Source of the DNA: Candidatus Omnitrophota bacterium
GTDB taxonomy: Bacteria > Omnitrophota > Koll11 > Tantalellales > Tantalellaceae
NCBI GenBank assembly: GCA_015231715.1
Contig: JADGBB010000026.1
Span: 1-21,100 of the forward strand
Direction: 5' to 3'
DNA: 21,100 nt
The notes below the pieces were generated by a model that was not told the DNA's origin, made no database searches, and worked only from the letters and a program-made list of their open reading frames with translations. This document shows positions 17,201 through 21,100 of the stretch, in pieces (within the stretch, counting starts at the first letter, position 1; the number at the start of each line of letters is the position of its first letter). The translations under genes and the position numbers were made by a program.

Positions 17201-20200
17201 TCAGCTAAGATCTTATCGTTCGACATAATCCCGGATGGTCCAAGGAACATCTCTTCAATAAAAGTCTTGCGGAAGCTTTCACCCGCATGTGTATATCGCG
17301 CACCCGCGGCATTCACATTGTACATTTCCTTAAAGCGATTAAAAGACACGCCGAGCATGGCCTCATATTCTCGTAATAATATCGGCATATCTTTCGCTCC
17401 CAGAACCCAAAGAGCAAAATCTTTCTTTTCATTAGCCGACATATTTTCAAATATTATTTTAATTTTCTCTTCATAATATATGTTTTCAACCTGTTTTTTG
17501 TCCTCTAAAATATGTCGCTTCTCTCCATAAAATAGACCGTTCAACTTATTGAAGTCTTCGAACAGCTTTACCCTTTTTTCAAGAATTGTTTTCAATATAT
17601 CATCTCTAAAACTGCTCTTCTCGGGAAATAGTTCTTTAACCAAAGATATCTCACGGTCCAAGGACATCTCAGGCTCAATGCGCCATCCGGTTTCAAGAGA
17701 CTTAAGCAGATATTTGTTCTTCAAATATTGGTTGAAAAACTTCGGCACTGTAGATCTTAAGGCTAACAATTTATCTTTATCACCTATAGAATCATTAATT
17801 TCTTTTTCGATAAGTTTTTCGAGATATGCATCCCTCGCAGGTTGTGAATCGGCAAACAGTTCCTCCGTTATATAATTTAGTTTAGCATCGTATTTTATGT
17901 CACGCGACGCTAGTATCCTATCAAACTGGGCGCCAGCTACCAAAGACGCGACAACAGAATCCATCTGTGCAAGCTTGTTCGTGTGGTTAAGGTCAAAGTA
18001 GAATATGTCGATCTTATCAGTTCCGCTCTTTTTACGCATATTTTCCAAATAAGCAAGGATCAATTTTCTCAGATACATATTTCCTTCTTTTCTTGCCATT
18101 TCATGAAGTTTCTCATAGAAATAGTTTATCAATATTGACCGAACCTTATCTTCATTTTCTTCTAAACCTATGGAATTTGCATCTATCCTTCTTTCTGCAA
18201 ATATTTCTTTTATAGGCGGAATATTCAGGATCTTTCTTAAAACTTCTGCCGCTTTGATTTTTAGGGATGGTGTTGTTCCTTCAATAGACTGAATAGTAAA
18301 AACTTTTGGATAGTATGCCGCCAATATCAACGGACATATGGTTTTAAGAGCCATATTAAATCTTTTTGCAAACTGTAAAGCATTGTTCCACATACTTATA
18401 ATTCCTTGTTTGCTATAGATCCCTTTTTCCTCGACATCAAAAAGTTTTGTTTTTGTTTTTCTGGCAACATCTCTACTCTCATATACGTGTTGAACTGCTT
18501 CATCGATTGCGCCTATTCCGGATTTTTTTGATCCCCTTGCTTTTGCCGCAAAATACCCCAACATTATGGTGTTCAATCCATATAATCTGATATCGGGATT
18601 AAGATGAACGGAGATCCTTTTCGCCTTATCGGCAAAACCGGCATCTTTCTTTATAAGCTTACCTATAGCATTTATATCCAGCGGATCCTTAAGACCCGGA
18701 TCTATCCTAACTGCTTCACGGGACAAAAGCGCATAAAGAAAATAGTTCCTGAAATATCCCTGAGGCAAGTACGTTACTATAAGAGAAAGGAGTTCGTCAA
18801 AATCTGTCTTTAAATTGAATATGAAATTAAATGCGGACTTAATATTTTCGTTGCTTAGATCTAAGAGATCAGACCTGTCAAAATAAAACGGAAGGCGCCA
18901 TAACCTTGTAAGCAGCGGTTCATATTTTTTTGTAAGCCTGCTATCGGCCTCTTTTCCCTTACTAAGGTTTTTATATTTCGCTACATTATCCCCATACCCA
19001 AACAATCTCCCAATATTAGCTCTAATTTTTCTTAGATCGGCACCGGATAAATCTGATTCTTTAGCATTCGAATCCTCAGCAAAAAATATACCGAACGTAT
19101 TCTGTAAATCATTCAGGATACCATCTCTTTCGGAAAAAATACCCATGCTATTTAATAACGCTCTCATGTTTATGAATAATATATACTCCCCCCAGTTTTT
19201 TACCAACTTAGTATCCATCTCCTTGAGCATATATTCCGATACGGCATGAGTCGCCTCTGAAACGGCATCTTGTTTATCAGACAATCTTGGAGTGCGGGTT
19301 TCAGCAACTTTTATCCCGTATTTATTTTCAAGGTGTTCCCTAAGATATGAACTATTAAGAAATTTTGACAGAATATCAATATCATTATTGCTCTTAGAAC
19401 TTTTGTCGGAAACACTCATAACAACCGAATACAGACTTTCGCGTTCTACTATACCTCCATGCGCAAATAAACTTATACATGCTTTGATTCTCACGTTCAT
19501 GAGCGCTATGGCTTCATCGTTAACTGCAATATCTGCATCTTTTAAAATGCGGCTAATAACATCGTCTAAATAGCTGTTATTAGACGCAACAGCCAAATCC
19601 AGTCTCCTTAAATATTCGTCCGATAAGACATCACCTTCTAAAGTACGCTGAGAATGTTCGGAATAATATCTGATAAGCGCCTCAATCGCTTGTATTTTCG
19701 TGTCTTCCGATTTATTTTCTTCCCATTTGTTATACATCCGCAATAATGCTGTATCCATCCTAATTGTTTTACCTATAATCGTTGATAACATCCTGTCAGT
19801 CAAATCAATCAATCTCGTATCTGCCCGCAAAAGTTCATCTATAGCACTAGCCGCAAATTTATCCAGAAGGATCTCCGCATGATTAATATTATTTATCGCC
19901 CCAAGCAACAACCGCTCGAGTTTGTCATCAGAACGAGCAAGTCTGCCATAATATCCGCATACGAACCCGAAAGCGTCTGAATCGCGCAATAAATACGAAT
20001 GTCTTGACAATGCTTCTATTTTTTCTTCATCGGTCAAGCTCCCGTCCCGTAAAAGCCTGGCAATAACAGTTTTAACATCAAGGCCGCCTATCACCCAGCC
20101 GATACCTACTCTATTATCGGCATACTTTAGTATATCTTCGAATATGTATAGTATCTCCTCCATGGAGTTCCAAGAATATATTTCTTTGCCTGCCAATATT

Positions 20201-21100
20201 TCATTCCATATGGTCAAGACAAGTCTTTTGTATAAATCTCCGTTCTTGACCTCCGGCAAGCCTGTATCAAACATGAACATGAGCGACCTATCTTTTAATG
20301 CAGCCAGCATACTCAATTGTTCATCGATAGTCTTGGAATTAAAAAGAACATCCTTTATTCGCTTATTAAAATCAAATTTTGAAAGGACATCAATTCTAAT
20401 TAGTTGAGCTTCAACATATAATCTAACCTTGGCGCTTGCGTCAGCGCCAAAACGGTTAGCTATAGTATCGAGGAATTCCAAATATTCTTTTCTGAAGCTT
20501 TCCCTGGCTTTAGTAAACCCCGCGGCAGAGATAATTTGTCTTAAATCCTTTTCATTTCCCATACTTGACTTACCATTTAAAGCCTCTTTAAGCATATCAT
20601 CGTCAGCGATGAATGCTATTTCATCCATATATCCGGGAAGGGATCTTCTCCCAAGTGCCTTTAATATACTTTTTTTCGCAAGATTAGTAATTGATATAGC
20701 CATCATAACTGTCATGTACTCCGGAAATTCCGCCATCTTATCAAGCTTACTTTTTAGGCCCTCAAAATCTTTATCCTCACATGCTTCTCTTGTCAGCATG
20801 ATCTTATCCGTACTATTCCATATCTGACCCATTGCGATTTTAGAGTAAGCCGTCGAGTTGCCGGTGTTCGGCCAATTGGCTGTATCGATTGATTCAGTAA
20901 GTATCCTAATTCTCTTTTCAGTTGGAAGATGTTCGTCAGCTATTGTTAGTGTCGAAGATATAATATCGGGAACCTTGTCTATGTCATTAATAATATCGAA
21001 AAATTTTTTCGCCTCAAGAACGTCGAAACCTGCTTCATTCATTAAGGACAACCCCCATACATCCGAATCTATCTCTTCGACAAATCTTATTTTAACCCCT
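14221..21100 (-). CDS. Giant membrane-anchored protein with an ABC1/UbiB-type atypical kinase domain, 5'-truncated
   Basis: The reading frame is open to the right edge of the window. The first usual start codon, a TTG at 21051, is preceded by 16 in-frame sense codons and no ribosome binding site, so the real start lies outside. Numbering from that TTG, 2,276 residues are visible. Residues 1-1340 are alpha-helical and unrecognised. An ABC1/UbiB-like domain spans about 1345-1700: KSAQ (1362-1365, family KxGQ), Ala-rich loop GSASIK (1419-1424), lysine in VALK (1440), catalytic loop SDPHGGN with Asp1592 and Asn1597 (family ADPHPGN), and DVG (1613-1615, family DFG). A glycine-rich membrane segment follows at about 1736-1772, then a Pro/Ala linker (1791-1801) and an unrecognised C-terminal region. 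Usual ABC1 proteins have about 450-550 residues and act in quinone or lipid metabolism with ATPase/kinase-like chemistry; the substrate here is unknown. Confidence 0.88.
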   Translation of the reverse strand, partial: GVKIRFVEEIDSDVWGLSLMNEAGFDVLEAKKFFDIINDIDKVPDIISSTLTIADEHLPTEKRIRILTESIDTANWPNTGNSTAYSKIAMGQIWNSTDKIMLTREACEDKDFEGLKSKLDKMAEFPEYMTVMMAISITNLAKKSILKALGRRSLPGYMDEIAFIADDDMLKEALNGKSSMGNEKDLRQIISAAGFTKARESFRKEYLEFLDTIANRFGADASAKVRLYVEAQLIRIDVLSKFDFNKRIKDVLFNSKTIDEQLSMLAALKDRSLMFMFDTGLPEVKNGDLYKRLVLTIWNEILAGKEIYSWNSMEEILYIFEDILKYADNRVGIGWVIGGLDVKTVIARLLRDGSLTDEEKIEALSRHSYLLRDSDAFGFVCGYYGRLARSDDKLERLLLGAINNINHAEILLDKFAASAIDELLRADTRLIDLTDRMLSTIIGKTIRMDTALLRMYNKWEENKSEDTKIQAIEALIRYYSEHSQRTLEGDVLSDEYLRRLDLAVASNNSYLDDVISRILKDADIAVNDEAIALMNVRIKACISLFAHGGIVERESLYSVVMSVSDKSSKSNNDIDILSKFLNSSYLREHLENKYGIKVAETRTPRLSDKQDAVSEATHAVSEYMLKEMDTKLVKNWGEYILFINMRALLNSMGIFSERDGILNDLQNTFGIFFAEDSNAKESDLSGADLRKIRANIGRLFGYGDNVAKYKNLSKGKEADSRLTKKYEPLLTRLWRLPFYFDRSDLLDLSNENIKSAFNFIFNLKTDFDELLSLIVTYLPQGYFRNYFLYALLSREAVRIDPGLKDPLDINAIGKLIKKDAGFADKAKRISVHLNPDIRLYGLNTIMLGYFAAKARGSKKSGIGAIDEAVQHVYESRDVARKTKTKLFDVEEKGIYSKQGIISMWNNALQFAKRFNMALKTICPLILAAYYPKVFTIQSIEGTTPSLKIKAAEVLRKILNIPPIKEIFAERRIDANSIGLEENEDKVRSILINYFYEKLHEMARKEGNMYLRKLILAYLENMRKKSGTDKIDIFYFDLNHTNKLAQMDSVVASLVAGAQFDRILASRDIKYDAKLNYITEELFADSQPARDAYLEKLIEKEINDSIGDKDKLLALRSTVPKFFNQYLKNKYLLKSLETGWRIEPEMSLDREISLVKELFPEKSSFRDDILKTILEKRVKLFEDFNKLNGLFYGEKRHILEDKKQVENIYYEEKIKIIFENMSANEKKDFALWVLGAKDMPILLREYEAMLGVSFNRFKEMYNVNAAGARYTHAGESFRKTFIEEMFLGPSGIMSNDKILAEFSEQMLSNILKKVGDKTISKKLIRNVFYAVMEESNPYRRLEIIKALSVNLASTVEGGTTSSFVLVPRLFESLGIIGIKSAQILAFSTDIDIPEKLRQSLKGLGSKANPLTKIVAFKTLSNMKMEDVIPVVGELVGSASIKVVFEAINSREDSVALKLKRPEVAHHLKDDMEYFKRVCSNLRSRGVKIPEGFEHRASEGVERDADFIREIENSKELEKDLLRINKDMKYKCSTGTRVVFAVPWIDTEHSNDKVIISRFVRGDDMDGEGEKALIEKGVVTENEMADLKGIIFDFLMTQLLSGGYAQFLSDPHGGNFRITKENGEIKVYLIDVGAMEPCLKGKEIFKDMLTELAFIQHGIKASDKYVWLAVFFSKTGYLTSSMNKIDVLRTMISKMDESDRPYKDVNELLREVGPEIASRLIKGKFDVFKNRINKLRGNGSDAAEVNESGKRMRAIGPIMIAGGYIGMQVGGVTGILITASAIAADLWLAYRRVNKSPKVKSNKKEIAFPSPESTPAPAPVLSDAAVKAIERLKELKIKIAEVAKANEAAVEKITPRAGDILAVYFSNGLPTLTVSKKLDDEEILKVIAKWINSTKAKALEDAKIIEDKRVAWMEKAAAFENRMEEKYPGLIEYVLPSDMMVDPADPSKLVKMSREPEDATAYYIKYAFLEGADSISIDRADDVMSEHIATATKEIRKKLKVQSNRETVSGLSEDEFKMLAYLVFRAQSEKDDKSGYRLDPDNMQNKKRAAALNGIMPFLTKTYGVQPAKAKETLAQTQKVLISGIDEKDKRQKDSLEAFGSTNDRDIEIRVVQGVPLGQKEIFMSTANGVGRELAKNNYGIRDGKKKIFLFEINPDSIEETERNMKNALDDAEKELPLSGRIVIFKPQLDGWQDYSDNIPKSDNIMKLSDAYTDYDNPDMVVRMALARNLAYFISSNDAEAFGVIKRLLVNTMDADIDISTIDDLLNLIIKIRPVVYNDIAEFYKAQIATAISA

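Noticed and set aside
21049..21051. TTG as the start codon of the kinase-like giant
   Set aside because: The frame continues without a stop to the window edge, the upstream codons look like coding sequence, and no ribosome binding site precedes the TTG.
1..21100. CRISPR array, tRNA, rRNA, insertion sequence or prophage
   Set aside because: No regularly spaced DNA repeats, transposase or integrase motifs, terminal inverted repeats or cloverleaf-like sequences were noticed. The spacers are too short to hide most of these.

Overview
The window is AT-rich and densely coded. One membrane-protein gene lies on the + strand at the left edge. Five genes follow on the - strand, so they read from right to left. 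The genes point to a diderm (Gram-negative-type) bacterium: a soluble periplasmic PstS without a lipobox, TolC-type outer-membrane repeats and several Sec signal peptides. Two genes encode proteins of more than 2,200 residues with mosaic domain content. Such giant secreted or membrane mosaics are known from Omnitrophota (candidate division OP3) and relatives, so that lineage is my best guess. It is an inference from style, not from a marker gene.

In order of - strand transcription: (1) 21100-14221 is a giant protein, 5'-truncated by the window edge. It has about 1,340 residues of unrecognised helical sequence, an ABC1/UbiB-type atypical kinase domain, a membrane anchor and an unknown C-terminal region. 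(2) 14072-13383 is phoB. (3) 13386-11590 is phoR, overlapping phoB by 4 bases (ATGA). (4) 11521-8744 is a secreted CotH-family protein framed by two lamin-tail domains. (5) 8704-7832 is pstS. (6) 7596-799 is a 2,265-residue protein whose C-terminal 1,375 residues look like six tandem TolC half-protomers, possibly with an adaptor-like beta domain inserted. (7) The + strand membrane protein at 1-843 converges on gene 6, and the two coding regions overlap by 45 bases.

Genes 2-5 form a compact phosphate-response cluster: PhoR senses, PhoB regulates and PstS binds phosphate. A secreted CotH protein sits between the regulators and PstS. Short direct repeats with an 11-bp period (NNCACA-N5-NNCACA) occur before the CotH gene and before the TolC-like giant. 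They resemble half-sites of Pho boxes and may place these genes under PhoB.

The strongest candidate for something new is the TolC-like giant. TolC normally works as a trimer of two-repeat protomers, six repeats in all. One chain carrying about six such repeats could be a single-chain version of the whole channel. No tRNA, rRNA, CRISPR array, IS element or prophage gene was seen, and no gene-free stretch exceeds about 235 bases.
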